Source of the DNA: Pedobacter ureilyticus | Lineage (GTDB): Bacteria; Bacteroidota; Bacteroidia; Sphingobacteriales; Sphingobacteriaceae | Direction: 5' to 3' | Assembly (NCBI RefSeq): GCF_005925345.1 | Contig: NZ_SSHJ01000002.1 | Span: 62,001 to 126,000, forward strand | Length of the DNA stretch: 64,000 nucleotides | The notes under the pieces: generated by a model | Database searches by the model: none | What the model was told of the DNA's origin: nothing | The model's input: the letters and a program-made list of their open reading frames with translations, nothing else | Translations under genes and position numbers: made by a program | In this document: positions 6,537 through 15,335 of the stretch, piece after piece | Layout of the letters: the number at the start of each line of letters is the position of its first letter | Numbering within the stretch: position 1 is the first letter of the stretch

Positions 6537-9215
6537 TTATTTATATAGCTGATTAAACAACCACTTAAAAGTACCATGTGTTTGTGCCCTAAAAGTGATT
6601 TCAGGGCCAAAAGCGTACAGTTTACCTTTGCCGTAATCTGCTTCAAAAGCAGCAATACCGTCTTTCAGATAGGCTTGTCCCCAAGCCCAACCACTACGCA
6701 ATGGTTTATCTGTAGCAAACCAAGCCAGCGGCCTTACACTGTTGGTGCTTTCCGTAATTTTAAACACCGGACTGTTATCAAAATATATATCGGTGTTTTC
6801 ATCTAAGCCTTTGTTTGCCGCCAATTTTGTATCGGTCTTTACGCTCAATACGCTTCCCGGCACGTAATACTTATCGTTAGGTAAACGCTTGCCTTCTGTA
6901 GTTAGTAAAGCATTTACTACTGGTAAACCCAAATGAGCTGCTAAGTTGGTGGCCGAGCCAATGGCTACAATATTACCTCCGTTTTCTAAGAATGCTTTGA
7001 GTTGTGGCACCGATTTTTCGGCAGTCATTCTACCTACTCTTCCTTTAAATTCATCTGGAATGTTTTCAACTACTGGTGGATTAAATCCTCTTCCTCCAGC
7101 TTCATTAGCAAAAGCTGGTACCGAACCGCCTACCATAATCAGCACATCGTAGTTATTCTTCAATTTGCCTGCATCAATATCTGGCGGATAAACCACGGTA
7201 ACATCATAGTGGTATTGCTCCATAATATATCTTATCCAACCCGAAGGCATAGAGCCACCATAAGTATCCCAAAGTGCAATGCGTGATGGTTTAACTTTTA
7301 CCGCTCCTTTCGGTTTGCTTGCCGCTGTTACCTTCATTCCAAAATTATGTTCTGCTTTGTTTAGCGCTGCTTTAGCGGCCGCAGAAGCCGGCACATAGAA
7401 AGAACCGTCGGCGGGGTTTCGCAGCACCTCTACTTTTGCATTTAGCAACTCATTTACTGCCAAGTAACTTTCGTTAGCTTGGGCGCTTAGTGCATAACCG
7501 CTAGCGGTAGGTAAGGCCTGTGGTGTAGCTTTTAACAGCTCGCCATAAGGTGTTTTTTGGAAGGGGCCATCAAAAGCATTTACAATTCTATCAAATTTCA
7601 CATTCATCAGGTAAGCCAAAGTCCAACCTGCCGCATCATAGGGCGCCACCGGTGGCCCGCCCTCATATTTAAAATCATTTGGGTGATCCTGCGGCTCAAA
7701 CATATCCAACACGTGCGGTCTAAATGCTTGGTCGGTTTTTACTACATAAGAACCGGCCGGATATTTTTTCCCCTCAACAGTAAATGGCGCCGTTGCTTTA
7801 TGCACCACTACTCCGGTTCTAATTAGCGCATTTAAAAAACGAATGGCCGTAGTAAAATCAGGCTGATCGGCAGAAAGGATGTAGCCTCTGGCATCTCGCA
7901 GTTTAGGATCTTTCATCACCTCATCAAAGTACTTCGAATCCATTCCTCTTCTTGAATTAGCAGACACGTTATCCTTTTTTGCAGCAGCATTAATAGCTTC
8001 TATTTTTTGCGGTGAAAAAGACCAATTGTCTTTACTTCCTCTATCGATAGAGTTTTTGCCCATTTTGTACATATTGAATAGCAGCTCATCGTGGTAACGT
8101 TGTGCATAATTCAGCACCGCATAATTCAAAGAAACCGAATAATCGATGGCGTTTTTGAAATACCATTTTTGCGGCGTAACCGGATTTGGAGAATCGCTAT
8201 TTGGCAGCAAACGAGACGGTACCAAAGGAATTTCCATCGGGGTTGGGCTGCCTACAATTTCCGTCAATAAGCCCACCATATTATGGAAATAAGTGGTTGT
8301 TCTTAAACCTCCATTATACCAAGTAGAAAAAACCGAGCCACCACGCTGGGTATAGCCTGGTTTATCTTCCACGTTTAAGCGATTGTGCATAGCGGCGCCA
8401 ACAGCATCTAAACTGGTCAGGATAATTGGATCGAAAACGTAGTTATGCGGATCACGAAACGGGGGACCGGCAACCACTGTTCCAGCTGGACCAGATTGAT
8501 GGTGGTTGTACATAATTTGGGGATTCCATTCGATAAACAACTGGCGCCCCATGTTTTGCGTTTCTTTAAGGTTTAGCATAAAGAAATCACGGTTGTTATC
8601 GTGCCCCGCATATTTTTGATACAAACGAGGCAGACCAGCTAAAGAGCGCTTCTCTGGATTGGTTTCTCTCATGTACCAATTGGTTTGCAATTCTTGACCA
8701 TCAGGATTGGCGTGTGTCATCAAAACAATTACATTATCCAAAATTTTGGTAGTTTCTGCATCCGTTCTGCTACTCAAATTATAAGCCGTTTGTATTAACT
8801 GATGGGCACCAACAGTTTCATTGGCATGTAGTCCGCCGTCAATCCAAACTACAGTTTTACCTTGTTGGGCCAGTTCTTTAGCCTCTTGTTCGGTTAAGCC
8901 TTCTGCTCTTGCTAATTTTTGGGAGATAGCCTTGTACTTAGCTAAGTTCTTGTGATTTTCTGGTGAAGTTACGATAAGCATGTATTGGCTACGGCCTTCT
9001 TCAGTTTTGCCGATATCAACCAGTTTAACCCTGTTAGAACTGGCCGCGAGCTTTTTAAAATAGGCTTCGGTTTGGGTATAATTGGCCAATTGGTAATTAT
9101 CTCCTATCGTAAATCCAAAATGTGATTTTGGAGTTGGAACTTCTTGAGCCGTAGCATTGAAACCTGCTACCAACATCAACATCCAAGCTCCCTTTCTAAA
9201 GTATCTTTTAATCAT
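6537..9215 (-). CDS. Secreted M14-family zinc carboxypeptidase
   Basis: An 892-residue exported protease. The signal peptide ends at NATAQ (about residue 24). The catalytic domain has the M14 zinc ligands HANE (His130, Glu133), a further YNHHQSG histidine (about 238) and the general-base region GLLTEIVG near residue 317. The roughly 400 residues after it include a segment PSRIALWDTYGGSMPSGW..., followed by GGNIVAIGSATN, which look like a glutamine-amidotransferase-like Rossmann domain, a common tail in large Bacteroidota M14 enzymes. Function: hydrolysis of peptides, or of peptide cross-links, outside the cytoplasm. It stands alone with its own terminator. Confidence 0.9.
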   Translation of the reverse strand: MIKRYFRKGAWMLMLVAGFNATAQEVPTPKSHFGFTIGDNYQLANYTQTEAYFKKLAASSNRVKLVDIGKTEEGRSQYMLIVTSPENHKNLAKYKAISQKLARAEGLTEQEAKELAQQGKTVVWIDGGLHANETVGAHQLIQTAYNLSSRTDAETTKILDNVIVLMTHANPDGQELQTNWYMRETNPEKRSLAGLPRLYQKYAGHDNNRDFFMLNLKETQNMGRQLFIEWNPQIMYNHHQSGPAGTVVAGPPFRDPHNYVFDPIILTSLDAVGAAMHNRLNVEDKPGYTQRGGSVFSTWYNGGLRTTTYFHNMVGLLTEIVGSPTPMEIPLVPSRLLPNSDSPNPVTPQKWYFKNAIDYSVSLNYAVLNYAQRYHDELLFNMYKMGKNSIDRGSKDNWSFSPQKIEAINAAAKKDNVSANSRRGMDSKYFDEVMKDPKLRDARGYILSADQPDFTTAIRFLNALIRTGVVVHKATAPFTVEGKKYPAGSYVVKTDQAFRPHVLDMFEPQDHPNDFKYEGGPPVAPYDAAGWTLAYLMNVKFDRIVNAFDGPFQKTPYGELLKATPQALPTASGYALSAQANESYLAVNELLNAKVEVLRNPADGSFYVPASAAAKAALNKAEHNFGMKVTAASKPKGAVKVKPSRIALWDTYGGSMPSGWIRYIMEQYHYDVTVVYPPDIDAGKLKNNYDVLIMVGGSVPAFANEAGGRGFNPPVVENIPDEFKGRVGRMTAEKSVPQLKAFLENGGNIVAIGSATNLAAHLGLPVVNALLTTEGKRLPNDKYYVPGSVLSVKTDTKLAANKGLDENTDIYFDNSPVFKITESTNSVRPLAWFATDKPLRSGWAWGQAYLKDGIAAFEADYGKGKLYAFGPEITFRAQTHGTFKWLFNQLYK

Positions 9216-9383
9216 ACTGTTTTTGTGTTTGGTGGTTATATCAAATATAAGACGGAAAAGTTTGAATTGGGGACCCTCATTAAATTTGTTACATCTAAAA
9301 CCACCAGCACTATAGCAGCGATACTCAAGTTGTCAATTAGGTTTAACGATTTTAATAAAACCTCAGCAATTGTAGCTTTTTAA

Positions 9384-9391
9384 TATCTTTG
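9384..9391 (+). promoter_or_regulatory. -7 element, five bases before a start codon
   Basis: TATCTTTG fits TAnnTTTG and ends four bases before the ATG at 9396. If used, transcription starts at or next to the A of the ATG, giving a leaderless mRNA. No clear -33 TTTG is seen. Confidence 0.45.
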
Positions 9392-9395
9392 CCCC

Positions 9396-9782
9396 ATGAC
9401 CCTAGAAGAAAGAATTGCTGCATCTAAAACCAGCATTTTTAAAACCGTTTTCCCCAATACCACCAACCATTACGACACCCTTTTTGGCGGTACAGCAATG
9501 CACATGATGGACGAAGTTGCCTTTATTACTGCAACTAGGTTTAGTAGACAAGTAATGGTTACTGTGAGCAGCGATCGCATTGACTTTAAAAAGGCAATAC
9601 CAGGTGGAACTTTCGTAGAGCTTATTGGCACCGTAACCCATGTGGGAAATACCAGCTTAAAAGTAAATGTAGAAATCTATATAGAGCAGATGTATGCCGA
9701 GGGTAGAGAATTGGCCATTCATGGCGATTTTACTTTCGTGGCATTGGATGAAAATAAAAAGCCTACGGCTGTGATTAAATGA
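9396..9782 (+). CDS. Acyl-CoA thioesterase, YciA/hotdog type
   Basis: A 128-residue single hotdog-fold thioesterase. The family core NHYDTLFGGTAMHMMDEVA is present: the N-x-x-x-x-L-F-G-G loop and the catalytic Asp in MMDEVA. The strand VTVSSDRIDFKKAIPGG is also typical. It should hydrolyse short- or medium-chain acyl-CoA in the cytosol. The exact substrate cannot be read from sequence. It is a single-gene unit with a promoter box almost touching the start codon. Confidence 0.92.
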   Translation: MTLEERIAASKTSIFKTVFPNTTNHYDTLFGGTAMHMMDEVAFITATRFSRQVMVTVSSDRIDFKKAIPGGTFVELIGTVTHVGNTSLKVNVEIYIEQMYAEGRELAIHGDFTFVALDENKKPTAVIK

Positions 9783-9878
9783 ATGAGAAAATAGAAGAGT
9801 TTTTAAAAAGCATATACAGAAGCTAGAAAAACACGTTTGGCCTAGTTTTTGTTTAATATTTTATAAAAACTCTTAAAC

Positions 9879-10313
9879 ATGAAAAACTTAATATTTCCTA
9901 CATTTTTATTTGCAGCCCTATTTTTAGCGGCATGCTCGACATCTAAAAGCCCGGAGCTACAAAAATATGAAGCTAGACAGCAAGTATTAGATTTAAATAG
10001 TGATATCAATAAACTGAGAATTGATTTAGAGAAAGAAAGAGCAGAAAATAACAAGCTAAGAGAGGAAGTGATCTCCTTGAATAAACAAGCTGATAAAAAT
10101 ACTTCTAGGTTCAATTCTTCCGATCCATCGTCTACCGCTAAAGATGCCGAAAAAACAGCTGATCTTTTGAAAGACGTGGAAAAAGCAAATAAAAAGCTCG
10201 AAAAAAGCAATAAAAAAATGGAATCGATTGAAAGAAAAATCAAAAAAGCAGGCGAGAAAATTAACGACTTGAACAAAAAAATCGAGTTTGTAAATCCATC
10301 AAAAGTAAATTAA
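9879..10313 (+). CDS. Coiled-coil lipoprotein
   Basis: A 144-residue protein with a signal peptide ending in the lipobox LAAC (about residues 16-19), then an almost continuous coiled coil rich in Lys and Glu (ELQKYEARQQ... and KANKKLEKSNKKMESIERK). A short Ser/Asp/Thr break interrupts the coil at about 90-100. No enzyme motif. Such lipoproteins usually sit in the periplasmic face of an envelope membrane and bind peptidoglycan or other proteins; the partner is not known. A GC-containing hairpin follows at about 10333-10356. Confidence 0.75.
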   Translation: MKNLIFPTFLFAALFLAACSTSKSPELQKYEARQQVLDLNSDINKLRIDLEKERAENNKLREEVISLNKQADKNTSRFNSSDPSSTAKDAEKTADLLKDVEKANKKLEKSNKKMESIERKIKKAGEKINDLNKKIEFVNPSKVN

Positions 10314-10332
10314 ACTTGCTTTTAACATTATC

Positions 10333-10359
10333 AAGGGGAGGCCAAAAGCTTCCCTTTTT
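10333..10359 (+). terminator. Imperfect hairpin and T-run after the coiled-coil gene
   Basis: AAGGGGAGGC pairs imperfectly with GCTTCCCTT around an AAAA-containing loop, followed by six Ts. It also lies shortly upstream of the next gene, which has its own promoter box. Confidence 0.5.
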
Positions 10360-10398
10360 TGTTAGCCTAATTTTATTTCTTCTACTCCTAAAAATTAG

Positions 10399-10406
10399 TA
10401 GTTTTG
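10399..10406 (+). promoter_or_regulatory. -7 element just before the 83-aa membrane protein gene
   Basis: TAGTTTTG matches TAnnTTTG and ends three bases before the ATG at 10410, again predicting a leaderless transcript. Confidence 0.45.
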
Positions 10407-10409
10407 TTT

Positions 10410-10661
10410 ATGGCACAAGAAGACTTAACAAAAGTAGCTACCGAGGAGTTAAAAAAGAGAGCAAAATTCATGAAATTAGCGGTTTGGATGATCGGTATAT
10501 CGATGGTGTTGATGATGATTTCCGGTGTTATCCTTTCCATTAGAAAAGGCATCAGTGCACTTAGCTTTACTGCTATAGGCTTTTTACCTTTAATAATTAT
10601 ATTTTCTGCGCAGCTGAAAAAACTCAACGAAGAATTGAAGACCAGAACCGACACATTTTAG
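10410..10661 (+). CDS. Small two-helix membrane protein, unknown
   Basis: An 83-residue protein with an amphipathic, charged N-terminus (MAQEDLTKVATEELKKRAK), two membrane helices (about 24-44 and 52-70) and a charged C-terminal tail. I do not recognise the family. The ATG at 10410 is preferred to an in-frame TTG two codons earlier, because that TTG is part of the promoter box. It is convergent with radA. Confidence 0.6.
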   Translation: MAQEDLTKVATEELKKRAKFMKLAVWMIGISMVLMMISGVILSIRKGISALSFTAIGFLPLIIIFSAQLKKLNEELKTRTDTF

Positions 10662-10716
10662 CTTTGCCGGCACAATCCAGAAATGCCAGAAATGTTAACG
10701 GTTGCTAGGTTTACAT

Positions 10717-12099
10717 TTAACCGAACAAGGCGGTAAAAACCTCTTCAATTTTTGAAACGGTTACCAAGTTGATCTTAAACTTATCTCTATTTATTCCTTT
10801 GAGATTATAGCTTGAGATAAATATTTGCTCAAAGCCTAATTTCTCTGCCTCTAATATTCGCTGCTCTACTCTGTTTACGGCTCTAATTTCTCCAGACAAA
10901 CCCACCTCTGCCGCAAAGCATATTTTAGATGATACAGGAATATCTTCATGCGAGGAGATGATTGCCGCTATAATAGATAGATCAATGGCTGGATCTTCTA
11001 CTTTTATACCACCCGCAATATTCAAGAAAACATCTTTGGCACTCAGTCTAAATCCGCATCTTTTTTCGAGCACCGCCAGCAACATATTCATTCTTTTGGT
11101 ATCAAAACCTGTTGCCGAACGCTGAGGCGTGCCATACGCCGATATACTAACCAATGCCTGGGTTTCTATTACCATTGGTCGTGCGCCCTCTATAGTTGCA
11201 CCAATAGTAATCCCGCTCAACTCCTCATCACGTTGCGAAAGTAGTACTTCAGACGGATTGGAAACTTCTCTTAGCCCGCTACCGTGCATGGCGTAAATCC
11301 CTAATTCTGCAGCCGCACCAAATCTGTTCTTAATAGAACGCAAAATGCGGTAAATATGATGCCTATCGCCTTCAAATTGCAAAACGGTATCTACCATGTG
11401 TTCTAAAATCTTAGGCCCAGCAATAGCGCCATCTTTGGTAATGTGGCCTATCAAAAAAACAGGTGTTGCCGTTTCCTTGGCAAAACGAAGCAGTTCGGCA
11501 GTACACTCTCGCACTTGAGATACGCTGCCAGGCGTAGATTCGATATGCGCCGAATGTAAGGTTTGTATGGAGTCTACAATCAGAATTTCTGGCTCTAGTT
11601 GTTCTAGCTGTTTAAAAATATTTTGGGTTGATGTTTCTGTTAAAATAAAGCAATCTGCCTTCGGGGTTTTAGTAATCCGTTCGGCTCGCATTTTTATCTG
11701 CTGCTCGCTTTCTTCGCCCGAAACGTACAGCACCCGCTTTTGCTTAATGTTTAACGCCAATTGAAGCATTAAAGTAGATTTTCCAATGCCTGGTTCGCCG
11801 CCTATTAACGTAACCGAGCCCGGTACCAAACCGCCGCCCAAAACCCTGTCCAGTTCTTGGTCGCCAGTGGGCAATCTTTCTTCTGTAGCACTTTCTATTT
11901 CTTCTAATTTGCTTGGCTTATTTACCCTCTGGGTTCCGCCAACCGTGGTTTTCCATACCGCAGCATTGGCCGCAGTAGGCTTTTCTATCACTTCTTCTAC
12001 AAAAGTGTTCCATTGGTTGCATGATGGGCATTTGCCCAGCCACTTTGCCGACTCGTAGCCGCAACTCTGACAGAAATATGCTGATTTGATTTTAGCCAA
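10717..12099 (-). CDS. radA: DNA repair protein RadA (Sms)
   Basis: A 460-residue RecA-like ATPase that promotes branch migration during homologous recombination. Domains in order: a four-cysteine zinc finger (C10-x2-C13 and C24-x2-C27), a RecA core with Walker A GGEPGIGKST (about 100-109), the RadA-specific KNRFG motif (about 250), and a C-terminal Lon-protease-like domain. The start codon is TTG at 12099; in the same frame upstream there is a stop within nine codons and no ATG. ATTTTAG repeats lie directly upstream. Genes on both sides are convergent or separated by a terminator, so radA is likely monocistronic. Confidence 0.96.
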   Translation of the reverse strand: MAKIKSAYFCQSCGYESAKWLGKCPSCNQWNTFVEEVIEKPTAANAAVWKTTVGGTQRVNKPSKLEEIESATEERLPTGDQELDRVLGGGLVPGSVTLIGGEPGIGKSTLMLQLALNIKQKRVLYVSGEESEQQIKMRAERITKTPKADCFILTETSTQNIFKQLEQLEPEILIVDSIQTLHSAHIESTPGSVSQVRECTAELLRFAKETATPVFLIGHITKDGAIAGPKILEHMVDTVLQFEGDRHHIYRILRSIKNRFGAAAELGIYAMHGSGLREVSNPSEVLLSQRDEELSGITIGATIEGARPMVIETQALVSISAYGTPQRSATGFDTKRMNMLLAVLEKRCGFRLSAKDVFLNIAGGIKVEDPAIDLSIIAAIISSHEDIPVSSKICFAAEVGLSGEIRAVNRVEQRILEAEKLGFEQIFISSYNLKGINRDKFKINLVTVSKIEEVFTALFG

Positions 12100-12102
12100 T
12101 TT

Positions 12103-12130
12103 GATTTTAGATTTTAGATTTTAGATTTAC
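12103..12130. repeat. Short tandem GATTTTA repeat
   Basis: About four copies of GATTTTA/GATTTA directly before the radA start codon. Copy-number change here would alter the radA leader. It is too short and regular to be a CRISPR. Confidence 0.6.
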
Positions 12131-12174
12131 GAATTTAGATTTATTCGGCTGGAAATACCAAGAGAGTTATAAAC

Positions 12175-12206
12175 AAAAAAGTCCCGATTTTCATCGAGAC
12201 TTTTTT
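12175..12206 (-). terminator. Terminator of rng
   Basis: On the minus strand AAGTCTCGAT and ATCGGGACTT pair, followed by TTTTTTG; the hairpin begins nine bases after the rng stop. Confidence 0.85.
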
Positions 12207-12214
12207 GTTTTCAT

Positions 12215-13762
12215 TTAAAGCTTAATCTCTTCGTCTTTAGCAGACAAGAAATGAAACTCTGTTAGGTGATAAGAAGAAGCTTCTTTAACCTTTACCCATT
12301 GCCCAAATTTAAAGAACCATTTCCATTGTAACGAAACCAATCCTTTTTTAATAAAGGCCGCTATGTAAGGATGCACGCACAACGTTATATTTTTTTCGTT
12401 CTGCTCACGCAAGATATAGGTCATGTTGCTTTCAATGTCATCCATCAATACAATACTAGCCTTTATCTCGCCAGTTCCATCGCAGGTAGGACATTTTTCT
12501 ACCGTTACAATATTCATCTCTGGCCTTACCCTTTGACGAGTAATTTGTACCAAGCCAAATTTGCTAGGAGGCAGAATAGTGTGTTTGGCTCTATCCAGTA
12601 GCATCAGCTCTCTCAAGTGGTCAAACAAAACTTTTCTATTAGCGGGTTTGTGCATATCAATAAAATCGATAACCACAATGCCCCCCATATCTCTTAGCCT
12701 GAGTTGGCGTGCAATTTCTTTTGCTGCTTCTTTATTTACTTGCAGCGCATTTTCTTCTTGGTTTTCTTTGCTAGCGGTTCTATTTCCGCTATTTACGTCT
12801 ATAACGTGCAAAGCTTCGGTATGTTCTACTACTAAGTAGGCACCACCAGCCAAGTTTACAGTTTTTCCAAAACCGTTTTTAATTTGCTTTTCAACCCCAA
12901 AGTGGTCAAAAATAGGTTCTTTATGTTTGTAATATTTTACAATACGCTCCATTTCTGGAGAAATTTCGTGCACATAAGAACGAATGTCTTCAAATAATGA
13001 TTGGTCGTTTACATAAACATTGGTAAAATCGGCGCTTAAAATATCGCGTATCAACGTCGATGTTCTATCCATTTCACCCCAAACACGCTTAGCAGGTTCC
13101 GTTTCTGGAAGCTTTTTCATAAAGCTTTCCCATTTAGAAATAGAATCAAGTAAGTCTTTTTGTAATTCGGCAACTCCCTTTCCCTCAGAAACTGTTCTAA
13201 TGATTACCCCAAAATTTTTAGGCTTAATACTTTCGATAATCTTTTTTAGGCGATTACGCTCGGTATTGCTCTTAATCTTTTTTGAAATAGAAATTACATT
13301 AGAAAAAGGTACAAGCACAGTATATCGCCCCGCAATCGAGAGATCTGAACTTAACCTAGGTCCTTTAGTAGAAATGGGTTCTTTGGCTATCTGTACGGGT
13401 ACCAATAAATTTTTGCTTACAACCTCCGAGATTTTCCCCGCCTTGTTGATATCAGCTTCTAATTTAAAGTTATCCAGTAAAGTGCCCTGTGTGCCGTTAC
13501 GTCTAATCTTCGTTAGCTTTATCAGAGATTGAACCTGAGGGCCTAAATCAAAGTAATGCAAGAATGCATCTTTCTCGTAACCAACATCTACAAAGGCAGC
13601 ATTTAAACCGGGCATAATTTTTTTTATGCGGCCTAAATAAATATCACCTACAGCGTAGTTGTTGTTAACGCTTTCTTTATGAAGCTCAACAAGTTGCTTG
13701 TCTTCTATTAAAGCTATGGTTACTCCCGTAGAAGTAGAATCTATTATTAATTCTTTTACCAA
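12215..13762 (-). CDS. rng: Ribonuclease E/G family endoribonuclease
   Basis: A 515-residue RNase G type enzyme for rRNA maturation and mRNA decay. It has the N-terminal S1 domain (GDIYLGRIKKIMPGLNAAFVDVG, about 41-63), the 5'-sensor/RNase H-like core, the magnesium-binding aspartates in HVIDVNSG and in the IDFIDM segment about 40 residues later, and the zinc-link cysteines CPTC (about 420). It lacks the long disordered tail of RNase E. The start is TTG at 13762, because MVKELIID aligns with the usual N-terminus and no ATG occurs before an upstream in-frame stop. Downstream is a strong terminator; upstream is a small basic-peptide gene on the same strand. Confidence 0.95.
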   Translation of the reverse strand: MVKELIIDSTSTGVTIALIEDKQLVELHKESVNNNYAVGDIYLGRIKKIMPGLNAAFVDVGYEKDAFLHYFDLGPQVQSLIKLTKIRRNGTQGTLLDNFKLEADINKAGKISEVVSKNLLVPVQIAKEPISTKGPRLSSDLSIAGRYTVLVPFSNVISISKKIKSNTERNRLKKIIESIKPKNFGVIIRTVSEGKGVAELQKDLLDSISKWESFMKKLPETEPAKRVWGEMDRTSTLIRDILSADFTNVYVNDQSLFEDIRSYVHEISPEMERIVKYYKHKEPIFDHFGVEKQIKNGFGKTVNLAGGAYLVVEHTEALHVIDVNSGNRTASKENQEENALQVNKEAAKEIARQLRLRDMGGIVVIDFIDMHKPANRKVLFDHLRELMLLDRAKHTILPPSKFGLVQITRQRVRPEMNIVTVEKCPTCDGTGEIKASIVLMDDIESNMTYILREQNEKNITLCVHPYIAAFIKKGLVSLQWKWFFKFGQWVKVKEASSYHLTEFHFLSAKDEEIKL

Positions 13763-13876
13763 AGCTACAGATTTTAAGGTTTTTACACCTTATTAACACA
13801 TGGACCAAAAAACTTAGAATCCAAAAGTAAACACCTTGAAAAAAGCATTTACTTTTGGCCATAACATCAAGAAAAA

Positions 13877-13966
13877 TTATTTTTTCTTGTGTCTGTTTTT
13901 TCTTAAACGTTTTTTGCGTTTGTGGGTAGCCATTTTATGTCTTTTTCTTTTTTTACCGCTTGGCAT
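13877..13966 (-). CDS. 29-residue Lys/Arg-rich peptide, probably ribosome-associated
   Basis: A complete tiny gene: ATG (complement 13964-13966), 29 codons, TAA. The product begins MPSGKKRKRHKMATHKRKKR and ends with RHKKK; 18 of 29 residues are Lys, Arg or His. The pattern K-R-K-R-x-K-M-x-x-H-K-R-K-K resembles the C-terminal module of mitochondrial mS38/AURKAIP1 (COX24-like), and similarly short basic peptides are ribosomal proteins. The link to ribosomes is inference from composition and pattern. It sits between the TPR gene and rng, all on the same strand, a neighbourhood consistent with RNA metabolism. It is too short for standard gene calling thresholds. Confidence 0.7.
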   Translation of the reverse strand: MPSGKKRKRHKMATHKRKKRLRKNRHKKK

Positions 13967-14000
13967 AATTTTAAATTTTAAATGTTTTTATTAATTCTTT

Positions 14001-14849
14001 TTATTTTTTCAACTCGGCCACCTTTTTATCTATAAAACTAGATAAAGTTGGGTTTGCCGCTAGTTTCTTACTTTGCAAATAAGCGTCTATAGCCTCTTTG
14101 TTTTTGCCTAAATTTTCGTAGGCTGTTGCTAGATAGAAGTAGCTATCTGGTGTGGCCTTTATATTTTTGATGATATCTTCAAATCGAGTAATCGCTTTGT
14201 CGAACTGTCCAGATTTTATAGCGAACATGCCTAAATTCATATTTGCTTTAAAATTTTTAGGATCTTTCTTTACCACATCTAAAAGCATTGCGATACCTTC
14301 CATTGGAGCACCAGCCCCATTTACAATAACCACTCCCATTCCAGTTTTAGCATCTAAGCTGGTAGAGTCTATTGCAATGGCTTCGCCAAAAGCATGATTT
14401 GCTTTCTGAAGCATGATTGGCTTAGCAATACTATCTTGTGTATTATCAAAGGCCTTTAAAAAACGGTCGCCTGCCTTTACCCAATTTGTTAAATTAGCTT
14501 GGCCATTTGCAACCTCTTCTAAATAGAGTGCGCTTGGAATAGCCTGCTCTAAATCATCCCATTTTTGGGCCAAAACTTTAGCTTGGTTTATTTTTTCTTC
14601 TCCAGACGCTTTCTGATAGGCTGTTTCTAACGAAGTAAACTCTTTAGCTGCGGCATTGCTAATCAGGTTTTTTGCAGTTGCAGATGCTTCTAGCAAACTT
14701 AAACCCGGCGCTTGCGCCTCAGTTGGCATAGCCGATACAGCATCTTCTTTGGGCTTTACCAAACCCTTGATATCTTGGCTAAATAAAAAGCCCACAAGCA
14801 ATACAATGCCTGCAATAATTACAATTTGTGTTGTGCGTGGGCTTTTCAT
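14001..14849 (-). CDS. Membrane-anchored TPR protein
   Basis: A 282-residue protein with one N-terminal membrane helix (about 7-25) and a periplasmic or cytosolic tail built of tetratricopeptide-like repeats; clear TPR units lie at about 155-270 (for example NMGMFAIKSGQFDKAITRFEDI and FYLATAYENLGKNKEAIDAYL). TPRs bind partner proteins. The ATG at 14849 is preferred to an in-frame TTG nine bases upstream. It starts 11 bases after the HU gene stop, so it is almost certainly in the same operon as HU and possibly the 29-residue peptide and rng. Confidence 0.85.
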   Translation of the reverse strand: MKSPRTTQIVIIAGIVLLVGFLFSQDIKGLVKPKEDAVSAMPTEAQAPGLSLLEASATAKNLISNAAAKEFTSLETAYQKASGEEKINQAKVLAQKWDDLEQAIPSALYLEEVANGQANLTNWVKAGDRFLKAFDNTQDSIAKPIMLQKANHAFGEAIAIDSTSLDAKTGMGVVIVNGAGAPMEGIAMLLDVVKKDPKNFKANMNLGMFAIKSGQFDKAITRFEDIIKNIKATPDSYFYLATAYENLGKNKEAIDAYLQSKKLAANPTLSSFIDKKVAELKK

Positions 14850-14860
14850 TTTAATCAAAA

Positions 14861-15163
14861 TTAAGCTTCAGCTTTAGCTTTTTTAGTGTTGTTTTTAACT
14901 TTATCAACAAATACTTTTGCTGGTTTAAAGCTAGGAACAAAATGCTCTGGAATAATGATAGCTGTATTTTTAGAGATATTTCTCGCAGTTTTTTGAGCTC
15001 TTTTCTTCACTACAAAACTGCCAAAACCTCTTACGTATACATTTTCTCCGGCAATCATATTGTTTTTGATTACTTTAAAAAATGCCTCTACTGTTTCTTG
15101 AACGTCAACTTTCTCAATCCCTGTCTTTGTTGATATTTCAGCAATAATATCTGCCTTAGTCAT
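14861..15163 (-). CDS. HU/IHF-family DNA-binding protein
   Basis: A 100-residue nucleoid protein. The HU fold is plain: helix pair MTKADIIAEISTKTG..., the strand VYVRGFGSFVVKKR (about 43-56), the DNA-intercalating beta arm ARNISKNTAIIIPEHFVPSF (about 60-79) with P at its tip region, and a Lys-rich end. It bends and compacts DNA. First gene of a minus-strand cluster HU-TPR-peptide-rng, divergent from mutY; a -7 box lies at 15220-15227. Confidence 0.94.
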   Translation of the reverse strand: MTKADIIAEISTKTGIEKVDVQETVEAFFKVIKNNMIAGENVYVRGFGSFVVKKRAQKTARNISKNTAIIIPEHFVPSFKPAKVFVDKVKNNTKKAKAEA

Positions 15164-15219
15164 ATTTCTAAAATTAATTAATTATTGTGTGTGTTTTAAT
15201 TACATCTGTTTTGGGGTTG

Positions 15220-15227
15220 CAAAAGTA
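15220..15227 (-). promoter_or_regulatory. -7 element of the HU gene
   Basis: On the minus strand TACTTTTG followed by C fits TAnnTTTG, 57 bases before the HU ATG. Confidence 0.5.
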
Positions 15228-15322
15228 TTGCTTTTTAGCGAGATAGGAAAATAAAAGATGATTTATTTATGTAGCTGACCATCATAGTATTGCAAGTTTT
15301 AGCTATTTAATACCTTTTATTG

Positions 15323-15330
15323 TACTTTTG
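15323..15330 (+). promoter_or_regulatory. -7 element touching mutY start
   Basis: TACTTTTG ends five bases before the mutY ATG, which would give a leaderless or near-leaderless mutY-ssb transcript. Confidence 0.5.
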
Positions 15331-15335
15331 TTACA

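Noticed and set aside
9842..10276. A 144-codon frame opposite the coiled-coil lipoprotein gene
   Set aside because: The plus-strand product has a signal peptide with lipobox and coiled-coil codon pattern; the opposite frame is Phe/Ser/Leu-rich, the complement of Lys/Glu codons.
12103..12130. Possible CRISPR-like repeat
   Set aside because: Units are only seven bases, contiguous, with no spacers; no cas genes are present.
13020..13532. A 170-codon frame opposite rng
   Set aside because: Lies wholly within the conserved RNase G core; no signal, motif or promoter of its own.
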